A DNA stretch of 5,001 nt from Micrococcaceae bacterium UBA3381 (GTDB taxonomy: Bacteria > Actinomycetota > Actinomycetes > Actinomycetales > Micrococcaceae). A model generated the notes under the pieces. The model saw nothing but the letters and a program-made list of their open reading frames with translations. It was not told where the DNA came from and did not search any database. Both the position numbers and the translations under genes were made by a program. The stretch's first letter is position 1, and each line of letters begins with the position of its first letter. The stretch spans positions 1 to 5,001 of the forward strand of contig DEPX01000114.1 of assembly GCA_002358975.1 (NCBI GenBank), in the 5' to 3' direction. Shown here one piece after another: positions 1 through 5,001 of this stretch.

Positions 1-77
1 TCCTGGTACCGGTACCCATCGGATCCCCGCCGGGAACCCTCCACAACCTGCCTGCTAGGCATCTTGAAAGGAATACA
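1..77 (+). other. Leader or spacer upstream of atpE
   Basis: This stretch has no recognisable coding. None of the three forward frames resembles the C-terminus of subunit a (AtpB). The frame shared with atpE is open to the left edge but has no ATG, GTG or TTG before position 78. By gene order it is probably the atpB-atpE spacer. It holds a perfect 12-bp palindrome (GGTACCGGTACC, 5-16). A possible stem pairs 11-17 with 32-38, seven positions with one A-A mismatch. A small hairpin, GCCT-GCT-AGGC, lies at 50-60 just before the ribosome binding site. No promoter is evident. Confidence 0.6.
66..72 (+). promoter_or_regulatory. Ribosome binding site of atpE (GAAAGGA)
   Basis: GAAAGGA lies five bases before the atpE ATG and matches the anti-Shine-Dalgarno end of 16S rRNA well. 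With the similar site of atpG it is one of the two best in the window. This fits the need for several c subunits per complex, though that link is inference. Confidence 0.8.
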
Positions 78-293
78 ATGGAACTGCATGGTTCATTGAA
101 CATGATCGGATACGGTCTGGCCGCGATTGGCTCTGCCATTGGTGTGGGTCTGATTTTCGCTGCATACATTAACGGTGTTGCACGCCAACCAGAATCCCAG
201 TCGCAGCTGCAGCCTATCGCGCTGTTGGGCTTCGCCCTGGCTGAAGCTCTGGCAATTCTGGGCTTGGTCTTCGCATTCGTTATCGGAGCCTAG
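78..293 (+). CDS. atpE: F1Fo-ATP synthase subunit c (proteolipid, 71 aa)
   Basis: Subunit c forms the membrane rotor ring of the Fo sector. Each copy binds one proton and carries it past subunit a, turning the central stalk. The 71-residue protein is a typical two-helix hairpin: a Gly/Ala-rich helix 1 (about 9-31, with G18, A20, G22 and G24 spaced by two), the polar loop with the conserved RQP (36-38), and helix 2 (about 46-70). The ion-binding carboxylate is E56 in LAEALAIL. The helix-1 position that is Gln in Na+-binding rings is V23, and E56 is followed by Ala rather than Ser/Thr, so proton coupling is expected. The start is fixed by a good GAAAGGA site five bases upstream. The stop is TAG. 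The sequence resembles Micrococcales c subunits. V23 aligns with Asp28 of the M. tuberculosis protein. Confidence 0.97.
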   Translation: MELHGSLNMIGYGLAAIGSAIGVGLIFAAYINGVARQPESQSQLQPIALLGFALAEALAILGLVFAFVIGA

Positions 294-294
294 A

Positions 295-314
295 GCACCA
301 TCCAGGGTCGGTGC
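295..314 (+). promoter_or_regulatory. Possible hairpin in atpE-atpF spacer
   Basis: GCACC (295-299) can pair with GGTGC (310-314) around a 10-base loop, starting two bases after the atpE stop codon. No T-run follows, so it is not a Rho-independent terminator. It could stabilise the 3' end of the atpE message or slow ribosome entry to atpF. It shares bases 297-299 with a second possible pairing that covers the atpF ribosome binding site. Five base pairs with a 10-base loop is weak, so chance is possible. Confidence 0.35.
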
Positions 315-346
315 ACATCGGCCACATTTGTCAGTAATGAACACTT

Positions 347-354
347 AAGGATGG
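347..354 (+). promoter_or_regulatory. Ribosome binding site of atpF (AAGGATGG)
   Basis: The AAGGA core (347-351) is nine bases before the ATG at 361 and supports that start over the later in-frame ATGs. The site overlaps an ATG at 351 that opens a two-codon frame (ATG GTT TGA). Bases 349-355 (GGATGGT) are perfectly complementary to ACCATCC at 297-303 upstream, so the site could be masked in folded RNA. Confidence 0.7.
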
Positions 355-360
355 TTTGAA

Positions 361-939
361 ATGATCAAGAGCATGATGATCATGGCAGCCGCCGCGCAGC
401 AGGAAGATCAGGCAAACCCACTGATCCCGAATATTTGGGAAATTGTGGTCACCTCGGTCGGTTTCCTCGTCCTCTTGTTCATCGTCGTCAAGTTCGTCGT
501 TCCGGCAATGGAGAAATCCTACGTCGAGCGTCGCGATGCGATCGAGGGTGGACTAGAGCGCGCCCAGGCTGCACAGGCAGAAGCTGCACAGTTGAAAAAC
601 AACTATGAACAGCTGCTGCAAGACGCTCGTACTGAAGCCAGCCAGATCCGTGAGCAGGCTCGTACCGATGCGGCCCAGATTGTTGCGGAGGCTCGCCAGA
701 ACGCTTCGGCTGAAGCATCTCGTATTTCTGAACAAGCTTCTCACCAAATCGCAGCAGAACGTCAGCAAGCTGTAGCCGCACTTCGTACCGAAGTTGGTAC
801 GTTGGCAACGTCGCTGGCATCCAAAATTGTTGGTGAGGCCCTCGATGACGATGCACGCTCACAGCGCGTAGTCGATCGGTTCCTCACAGATTTGGAACAA
901 GAACAGGCCTCGACCACGAGTGCAGGTGCAACTAAGTAA
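361..939 (+). CDS. atpF: F1Fo-ATP synthase subunit b (192 aa)
   Basis: Subunit b is the membrane-anchored peripheral stalk that, with delta, keeps alpha3beta3 from turning with the rotor. Residues 1-24 are a short periplasmic-side segment ending PLIPN. One membrane helix follows (about 27-47, WEIVVTSVGFLVLLFIVVKF). From ERRDAIEGG (56-64) onward there is a long Ala/Gln/Glu-rich helix (about 55-150) typical of the b dimer. The C-terminal part (TEVGTLATSLASKIVGEALD, about 143-162) is the delta-contacting region seen in actinobacterial b proteins. The length is somewhat above E. coli b (156) but usual for actinobacteria. The start at 361 has an AAGGA site nine bases upstream. In-frame ATGs at codons 5, 6 and 8 are less well placed. 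The gene is separate from atpH, unlike the mycobacterial b-delta fusion. Its TAA stop overlaps the atpH start by one base. Confidence 0.96.
   Translation: MIKSMMIMAAAAQQEDQANPLIPNIWEIVVTSVGFLVLLFIVVKFVVPAMEKSYVERRDAIEGGLERAQAAQAEAAQLKNNYEQLLQDARTEASQIREQARTDAAQIVAEARQNASAEASRISEQASHQIAAERQQAVAALRTEVGTLATSLASKIVGEALDDDARSQRVVDRFLTDLEQEQASTTSAGATK
924..928 (+). promoter_or_regulatory. Weak ribosome binding site of atpH (AGGTG), inside atpF
   Basis: The only candidate before the atpH start is AGGTG, ten bases upstream of the ATG at 939 and inside the last codons of atpF. With the TAATG stop/start overlap, this suggests atpH is translated mainly by ribosomes finishing atpF. That would keep b and delta output linked. 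Confidence 0.45.
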
Positions 940-1751
940 TGTCACAAGCATCGCGTGATTCATTGGCACAACTGCACACCGAGCTGAAACCAACCCTTTC
1001 AGCCGGCGGAGTCGAACTCGGCGCCGAACTGTTTGCGGCTTTGAAAGTGATCGAAGAAAACGGTGCATTGCGTCGTTCGGTCACTGACCCAACGGTTGAA
1101 GCTAACCGACGTCAAGAGCTGATTGGCAATATCTATGCAAATAAGGTCTCTGCTGAGGCTGTAAAGGTATTGCAAGGTCTTGCTGGTACTCGCTGGTCGA
1201 CCGAACGCGAGTTTGGCGATGCGGTGGAAGACATGGCCGCAACCGCTGTAGTTCACAGTGCGGAACGCAACGGACTTGCCGGACTTGAATCGCTCACCCA
1301 GCAGCTGCTGGCCTTCAACCATGCGGTAGAAGTCAACCACGAGCTGCAGCGGGCACTGACCGATCAGCAAGCACCGGTATCGGCTCGCGGAGAGTTGGCT
1401 GTTAGTCTTATGACAGCCGATGCCATGGATGCAGCCAAAGTCTTGGTGCGTCAGGCAGTTGAACTTCCTCGTGGTGCCAAGCCAGTTGATCTTGTTCGTC
1501 GTTTCGCTGATATAAGCGCAAAGCAACAACGTCAGTGGATCGCCGATGTGACGGTGGCCCGTCCACTCCAGCAGACTCAGGTAGATCGTCTCGCTAAGTC
1601 ACTTTCGGCCACATTTGGTCGAGAACTGACTTTGAATATCGAGATCGATTCGCAGCTGGTCGGCGGTATCCGGATCCAAGTTGGTGACGAGGTAATTGAT
1701 TCCTCCGTTGCAACACGACTGAATGATCTGAACACAACAATGGCCGGCTGA
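939..1751 (+). CDS. atpH: F1Fo-ATP synthase subunit delta (270 aa, long actinobacterial form)
   Basis: Delta (OSCP-like) sits on top of F1 and joins the alpha N-termini to the b stalk. The C-terminal domain is clear: LTLNIEIDSQLVGGIRIQVG (230-249) fits the PROSITE-type delta signature as I recall it, followed by DEVIDSSVATRL. At 270 residues it is about 90 longer than E. coli delta (177), as is usual in actinobacteria. The extra length looks like a repeated helical domain. Residues ~31-81 and ~123-173 align with an offset of 92, for example VIEENGALRRSVTD against AVEVNHELQRALTD, with R58/E60/L61 matching R150/E152/L153. The start overlaps the atpF stop (TAATG), so translation is probably coupled. 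No frameshift or truncation is seen. Confidence 0.95.
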   Translation: MSQASRDSLAQLHTELKPTLSAGGVELGAELFAALKVIEENGALRRSVTDPTVEANRRQELIGNIYANKVSAEAVKVLQGLAGTRWSTEREFGDAVEDMAATAVVHSAERNGLAGLESLTQQLLAFNHAVEVNHELQRALTDQQAPVSARGELAVSLMTADAMDAAKVLVRQAVELPRGAKPVDLVRRFADISAKQQRQWIADVTVARPLQQTQVDRLAKSLSATFGRELTLNIEIDSQLVGGIRIQVGDEVIDSSVATRLNDLNTTMAG

Positions 1752-1758
1752 AACCGGC
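1743..1758 (+). promoter_or_regulatory. Hairpin over the atpH stop codon
   Basis: GCCGG (1743-1747) pairs perfectly with CCGGC (1754-1758) around a six-base loop, CTGAAA, that contains most of the atpH TGA stop. No T-run follows, so it is not a classical terminator. It may mark a message 3' end or processing point between atpH and atpA. It shares its GCCGG/CCGGC core with the larger hairpin after atpA. Confidence 0.4.
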
Positions 1759-1812
1759 ACTCGAAACATTCACAACTAGGCCCATCGCAATGATGAGGCA
1801 AGACAAGAGAGC

Positions 1813-1817
1813 AGGGA
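1813..1817 (+). promoter_or_regulatory. Ribosome binding site of atpA (AGGGA)
   Basis: AGGGA ends six bases before the atpA ATG and is only a moderate match to the anti-Shine-Dalgarno sequence. It falls within a small possible hairpin, GCAG-GGA-CTGC (1811-1821), which may be coincidental. Confidence 0.5.
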
Positions 1818-1823
1818 CTGCAG

Positions 1824-3461
1824 ATGGCCGATTTGACCATCAACGCTGACGACGTCCGTGATGCCCTACATGAGTTTGCGGAGTCGTTCGAACCGGCCGA
1901 CACCGAACGTGTCGAGGTCGGTTACGTGAACAGCGCAGCTGACGGTATTGCTACCGTTGAAGGCCTACCTTCCGTTATGGCAAACGAATTGCTGCGTTTT
2001 GAAAACGGCATCACCGGGCTTGCCCAGAACCTCGACCCACGACAAATTGGTGTCGTTGTACTGGGGGACTTCCAAGATATCCACGAAGGCACGAAAGTGT
2101 ACCGCACCGGCGAAGTATTGTCGGTACCAGTCGGTGACGCCTTTATGGGTCGTGTAGTCAACCCACTTGGCGAGCCCATGGACAACCTCGGAGACATCGA
2201 GGACGAAGGTCGTCGTGCGTTGGAACTCCAAGCACCAGGTGTAACCCAACGAAAATCTGTACACGAACCACTCCAAACCGGTATGAAAGCCATCGATGCG
2301 ATGATCCCGATTGGTCGTGGACAGCGTCAGCTGATCATTGGTGACCGCCAGACTGGTAAAACCGCAATCGGTGTCGATGCGATTCTGAACCAAAAAGCCA
2401 ACTGGGAATCCGGGGATCCGAATAAACAGGTACGTTGTATCTACGTTGCTGTTGGCCAGAAAGCATCTACCATTGCTTCGGTTCGTTCCACTCTGGAGCG
2501 CGAAGGCGCACTGGAATACACCACAATAGTTGCCTCACCAGCATCTGACCCCGCCGGTTTCAAATACCTAGCCCCCTACGCTGGGTCAGCTATCGGCCAG
2601 CACTGGATGTACGGTGGCAAACACGTATTGATCATCTTTGATGACCTTTCCAAACAGGCCGAAGCATATCGCGCGGTCTCGCTGTTGCTGCGCCGCCCAC
2701 CAGGCCGTGAAGCCTATCCGGGTGACGTCTTCTATCTGCACTCCCGGCTGCTGGAACGTTGTGCCAAGCTCTCCGATGATATGGGAGCCGGTTCCATGAC
2801 TGGCTTGCCGATTGTAGAAACCAAGGCCAACGATGTTTCGGCATACATTCCTACCAACGTGATTTCCATTACCGACGGTCAGATTTTCTTGCAGTCTGAC
2901 CTGTTCAACGCCAACCAGCGTCCTGCTGTTGACGTTGGTGTATCGGTCTCGCGTGTTGGTGGTGACGCACAGGTTAAGGCCATGAAGAAGGTTTCCGGTA
3001 CGCTGCGTATTGATCTTGCCCAGTATCGTGATATGGAAGCGTTTTCCATGTTCGCTTCAGACCTTGATGCTTCCACCCGTCGTCAGTTGGATCGTGGTGC
3101 ACGTCTGATGGAACTGCTCAAGCAGCCGCAGTACTCGCCGTACCCGGTCGAAGAACAAGTTGCCTCGATTTGGGCTGGCTCGCGTGGCCACATGGATGAC
3201 ATCCCAGTGTCGGACATCTTGCGCTTTGAAGACGAGTTCTTGCAGCACTTACGGCTGAACAACATTGCACTGCCGTCCATTGCTGAAACTGGACTGATGA
3301 GCGAAGACGTTGAAGAAGTATTGGTTCAAGAAGTCACCAACTTCAAGAAAGCGTTCTTGGCAGAGGGTTCGGATTCCCTGGTTCAGGCGGGCCACGAGGA
3401 ACACGACGCCATCGATGATGGTTCTGTCGAACAGGAACAGATCGTCCGCCAGAAACGCTGA
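1824..3461 (+). CDS. atpA: F1Fo-ATP synthase subunit alpha (545 aa)
   Basis: Alpha forms the alpha3beta3 hexamer of F1. It binds nucleotide at the non-catalytic sites and supplies an arginine to the catalytic site on beta. The order is: N-terminal crown domain (about 25-95), nucleotide-binding domain with Walker A GDRQTGKT (173-180) and Walker B-type LIIFDD (269-274), the alpha/beta family signature PAVDVGVSVS (367-376) followed by the likely arginine finger R377, and the helical C-terminal domain to about residue 515. Residues 1-24 are the N-terminal helix that contacts delta. The length exceeds E. coli alpha (513). The excess is a C-terminal tail (about 516-545), rich in acidic residues and ending VRQKR, as in other actinobacterial alphas. 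The start at 1824 follows an AGGGA site and gives the typical MADLTI beginning. All motifs are intact. Confidence 0.98.
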   Translation: MADLTINADDVRDALHEFAESFEPADTERVEVGYVNSAADGIATVEGLPSVMANELLRFENGITGLAQNLDPRQIGVVVLGDFQDIHEGTKVYRTGEVLSVPVGDAFMGRVVNPLGEPMDNLGDIEDEGRRALELQAPGVTQRKSVHEPLQTGMKAIDAMIPIGRGQRQLIIGDRQTGKTAIGVDAILNQKANWESGDPNKQVRCIYVAVGQKASTIASVRSTLEREGALEYTTIVASPASDPAGFKYLAPYAGSAIGQHWMYGGKHVLIIFDDLSKQAEAYRAVSLLLRRPPGREAYPGDVFYLHSRLLERCAKLSDDMGAGSMTGLPIVETKANDVSAYIPTNVISITDGQIFLQSDLFNANQRPAVDVGVSVSRVGGDAQVKAMKKVSGTLRIDLAQYRDMEAFSMFASDLDASTRRQLDRGARLMELLKQPQYSPYPVEEQVASIWAGSRGHMDDIPVSDILRFEDEFLQHLRLNNIALPSIAETGLMSEDVEEVLVQEVTNFKKAFLAEGSDSLVQAGHEEHDAIDDGSVEQEQIVRQKR

Positions 3462-3477
3462 TCGACCCGTAGCCGAA

Positions 3478-3499
3478 GGTGCCGGGATGAGCCGGCACC
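3478..3499 (+). promoter_or_regulatory. Perfect 8-bp hairpin in atpA-atpG spacer
   Basis: GGTGCCGG (3478-3485) and CCGGCACC (3492-3499) form a perfect, GC-rich 8-bp stem with a six-base loop, GATGAG. It begins 16 bases after the atpA stop and ends 13 bases before the atpG ribosome binding site. What follows (CGCTATAGG) is not a T-run, so full Rho-independent termination is unlikely. Partial termination, protection against 3' exonucleases or a processing site are more likely, and could help set alpha against gamma levels (three to one in the complex). The stem is seen directly; its role is inference. Confidence 0.65.
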
Positions 3500-3512
3500 C
3501 GCTATAGGTCAC

Positions 3513-3520
3513 AGAAAGGA
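3513..3520 (+). promoter_or_regulatory. Ribosome binding site of atpG (AGAAAGGA)
   Basis: AGAAAGGA is a long match to the complement of the 16S rRNA 3' end and lies five bases before the ATG at 3526, fixing the start. It is among the strongest sites in the window, although gamma is needed in only one copy per complex. Confidence 0.8.
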
Positions 3521-3525
3521 AAAGC

Positions 3526-4419
3526 ATGTCAGCAGCCGATATTCGGGTCTTTCGCCAGAAGATCGATTCGACGACGTCGATGAAAAAGATCTTTAACGCG
3601 ATGGAACTGATCGCTACATCGCGAATCGGTAAGGCACGCCAACGTGTGGCAGCTTCGATGCCCTATGCGAATGCGATTACCCGAGCCGTCTCTGCGGTAT
3701 CGTCACAACAAGACATTGAACACGTACTGACGTCGGAACCAGAAAATCCACGTCGCGCAGCGGTGCTCATTATGTCTAGTGACCGCGGATTGGCCGGGGC
3801 GTATTCTGCAAACATCTTGCGTAAGGCTGAGTCACTGATCGAACGTCTTCATGAAGAAGACAAGACCGCTGATCTCTACCTTATTGGACGCAAAGCACAG
3901 GCGTACTTTGACTTCCGAAACCGCTCATACGAGGGATTCTGGACCGGATCAACCGACAACCCTGACTTCGATACCGCAAAGGAAATTGGCGAAACACTCG
4001 TCGAGGCTTTCCTCACCGACTACGAAGACGGCGGTGTTGACGAAATTCATATCGTTTACACCGAGTTCAAATCTATGGTGAATCAGGAACCAATGATCAT
4101 CCGCTTGCTGCCGCTTGAATTCGTAGACGAAGAAGTCTCGGATGAATCGGAGCTCTTCCCACTGTACGAGTACGAACCGGCCCCGGAAGAAGTCCTCGAT
4201 GCGTTGTTGCCAAAATACATTGAGTCACGAATCTTTTCGGCTATGTTGCAAGCCGCCGCATCCGAATTGGCCAGCCGCCAGCGTGCTATGAGTGCAGCCG
4301 GTGATAACGCCGATGACCTCATTCGTGACTACACCTTGCTGATGAACAACGCCCGTCAAGCTTCCATTACCCAGGAACTTACCGAACTCATTGCTGGTGC
4401 AGACGCACTGGCAGAATGA
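3526..4419 (+). CDS. atpG: F1Fo-ATP synthase subunit gamma (297 aa)
   Basis: Gamma is the central shaft that turns inside alpha3beta3 and couples the c-ring to the catalytic sites. The N-terminal helix carries MKKIFNAMELIATSRIGKAR (19-38), the counterpart of the E. coli TQKITKAMEMVAASK region, with M26 at the place of E. coli Met23. The central Rossmann-like domain includes SSDRGLAG (84-91) and GRKAQAYFDFRNRSYEGF (121-138). The C-terminal helix ends with ARQASITQELTELIAGADAL (276-295), which fits the family signature I-T-x-E-x2-D/E-x3-G-A. The length is usual for actinobacteria (E. coli is 287). An acidic stretch lies at 200-222 (FVDEEVSDESEL and beyond) in a variable part of the family. The start is set by a strong site five bases upstream. 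The gene is complete. Confidence 0.97.
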   Translation: MSAADIRVFRQKIDSTTSMKKIFNAMELIATSRIGKARQRVAASMPYANAITRAVSAVSSQQDIEHVLTSEPENPRRAAVLIMSSDRGLAGAYSANILRKAESLIERLHEEDKTADLYLIGRKAQAYFDFRNRSYEGFWTGSTDNPDFDTAKEIGETLVEAFLTDYEDGGVDEIHIVYTEFKSMVNQEPMIIRLLPLEFVDEEVSDESELFPLYEYEPAPEEVLDALLPKYIESRIFSAMLQAAASELASRQRAMSAAGDNADDLIRDYTLLMNNARQASITQELTELIAGADALAE

Positions 4420-4428
4420 TCGACCAGC

Positions 4429-4444
4429 GGGCTGACACCAGCCT
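4429..4444 (+). promoter_or_regulatory. Hairpin after atpG stop
   Basis: GGCTG (4430-4434) pairs with CAGCC (4439-4443) around an ACAC loop, and G4429-T4444 can add a wobble pair. It lies about ten bases after the atpG stop. No T-run follows, so it is not a simple terminator. Its 3' arm overlaps CTCACT (4443-4448), which is complementary to AGTGAG in the atpD ribosome binding region, so the two pairings compete at one or two bases. Confidence 0.4.
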
Positions 4445-4473
4445 CACTGACCAATATTCACCATCCACATAGA

Positions 4474-4479
4474 AGTGAG
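4474..4479 (+). promoter_or_regulatory. Weak ribosome binding region of atpD (AGTGAG)
   Basis: The only purine-rich stretch before the atpD start is AGAAGTGAG, ending four bases before the ATG at 4484. It matches the anti-Shine-Dalgarno sequence poorly, which is notable because beta is needed in three copies. Initiation may lean on coupling with atpG or on an unstructured start region. AGTGAG is perfectly complementary to CTCACT at 4443-4448. Confidence 0.4.
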
Positions 4480-4483
4480 TTAC

Positions 4484-5001
4484 ATGACTGCCACCATTAA
4501 CGAATCCGGTACAGGCGCCGCTACTGGCGCCGTGGGCCGCATTGCCCGCGTGACCGGTCCGGTAATCGACGCTGAATTTCCAGCAGACGCTATGCCGGGT
4601 ATTTACAATGCGCTAACCGTAGACGTTGAACTCGACGGCAAAACATCCACCATTACCTTTGAAACTGCCCAGCACCTTGGCGAGAACCTGGTTCGTGCCA
4701 TCGCGATGCAGTCCACTGACGGCCTGGTTCGCGGTCAAGAAGTCCGCGACACCGGTTCCGCCATTACCGTACCGGTTGGCGATGTCGTCAAAGGCCACAT
4801 TTTCAATGCGCTAGGCGATTCTCTAGATATCGACATCTCCGAACTCGATGTCCAAGACCGCTGGCCGATCCACCGTCAGCCACCACATTTCGCTGACCTT
4901 GAGGGTTCCACCGAAATGTTGGAAACCGGCATTAAGGTCATCGACCTGCTGACCCCCTACATTCAGGGTGGAAAGATCGGTCTATTCGGTGGTGCCGGTG
5001 T
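4484..5001 (+). CDS. atpD: F1Fo-ATP synthase subunit beta, N-terminal part (cut by window edge)
   Basis: Beta holds the catalytic ATP-forming sites of F1. Only 172 full codons are present, and the frame is open to the right edge. Visible are a variable N-terminal extension (1-16), the crown-domain strand GRIARVTGPVIDAEFP (18-33), FETAQHLGENLVRAIAM (59-75), the linker STEMLETGIKVIDLLTPY (142-159) and the start of the P-loop, GGAG at 169-172, cut just before the expected VGKT. Family beta subunits are about 460-485 residues, so roughly two thirds is missing, including Walker B, the catalytic Glu and the DELSEED region. The ATG at 4484 gives the MTAT beginning common in Micrococcales. A GTG at codon 17 is a less likely alternative. 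No defect is seen in the part present. Confidence 0.96.
   Translation, partial: MTATINESGTGAATGAVGRIARVTGPVIDAEFPADAMPGIYNALTVDVELDGKTSTITFETAQHLGENLVRAIAMQSTDGLVRGQEVRDTGSAITVPVGDVVKGHIFNALGDSLDIDISELDVQDRWPIHRQPPHFADLEGSTEMLETGIKVIDLLTPYIQGGKIGLFGGAG

Noticed and set aside
1..58. C-terminal end of subunit a (atpB) ending at the TAG at 56-58
   Set aside because: The frame reads PGTGTHRIPAGNPPQPAC, which lacks the hydrophobic last helix expected of subunit a. It is better taken as spacer.
78..293. Na+-translocating c-ring
   Set aside because: The helix-1 Gln typical of Na+ rings is Val23 here, and the residue after E56 is Ala rather than Ser/Thr.
999..1529. Reverse-strand open frame (176 codons) opposite atpH
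   Set aside because: The protein has no recognisable family features and lies wholly within the delta gene, whose frame is conserved to the C-terminal signature.
1965..2393. Long reverse-strand open frame (142 codons) inside atpA
   Set aside because: It is antisense to intact, conserved alpha coding sequence, has no recognisable domain and no convincing ribosome binding site. It is a shadow of the real gene.
3478..3510. Rho-independent terminator after atpA
   Set aside because: The stem is strong, but CGCTATAGG follows instead of a T-run, and the next operon gene starts shortly after on the same strand.
3249..3527. Reverse-strand frame crossing the atpA-atpG spacer
   Set aside because: Most of it is antisense to the alpha C-terminus. 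The spacer part is explained by the hairpin and the atpG ribosome binding site.
4613..4814. Overlapping frames on both strands inside atpD
   Set aside because: They lie within clear beta coding sequence and have no family features of their own.
1..5001. Hidden mobile element, phage, CRISPR or defence system
   Set aside because: The window is almost fully taken up by collinear atp genes with short spacers. No repeats, recombinase or foreign-looking segment was seen.

Overview
The window holds the central part of an F1Fo-ATP synthase (atp) operon. All genes lie on the + strand in the usual bacterial order: atpE (c), atpF (b), atpH (delta), atpA (alpha), atpG (gamma) and the first ~172 codons of atpD (beta). 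The right edge cuts atpD inside its Walker A motif. The genes for subunit a (atpB) and epsilon (atpC) are not present. By the usual order they should lie just left and just right.

Organism: the proteins look actinobacterial, most like Micrococcales (Micrococcaceae-type). The evidence is a separate b gene and delta gene rather than the mycobacterial b-delta fusion, a long 270-residue delta, a 545-residue alpha with a charged C-terminal tail, the gamma motif KKIFNAMELIATSR, and a beta N-terminus beginning MTATINESG. Base composition is only moderately GC-rich by eye, low for that group. I cannot name the genus from sequence alone.

Layout: 1-77 is a leader before atpE with no recognisable coding. 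atpE (78-293), a 67-nt spacer, then atpF (361-939), which overlaps atpH (939-1751) by one base (TAATG). A 72-nt spacer leads to atpA (1824-3461), a 64-nt spacer with a perfect 8-bp hairpin leads to atpG (3526-4419), and another 64-nt spacer leads to atpD (4484 to beyond the edge). No promoter, Rho-independent terminator, RNA gene, mobile element, CRISPR array or gap over 80 nt was seen. The genes read as one transcription unit started upstream.

How the parts work together: the c-ring (atpE) and unseen subunit a carry protons across the membrane. The b and delta subunits form the peripheral stalk that holds alpha3beta3 still while gamma turns inside it and drives ATP synthesis. I find no undescribed system. 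The points worth a second look are an apparent internal duplication in delta, a natural Val at the c-subunit site where Asp-to-Val gives bedaquiline resistance in mycobacteria, the alpha C-terminal tail, and hairpins in the spacers, some of which could mask ribosome binding sites.
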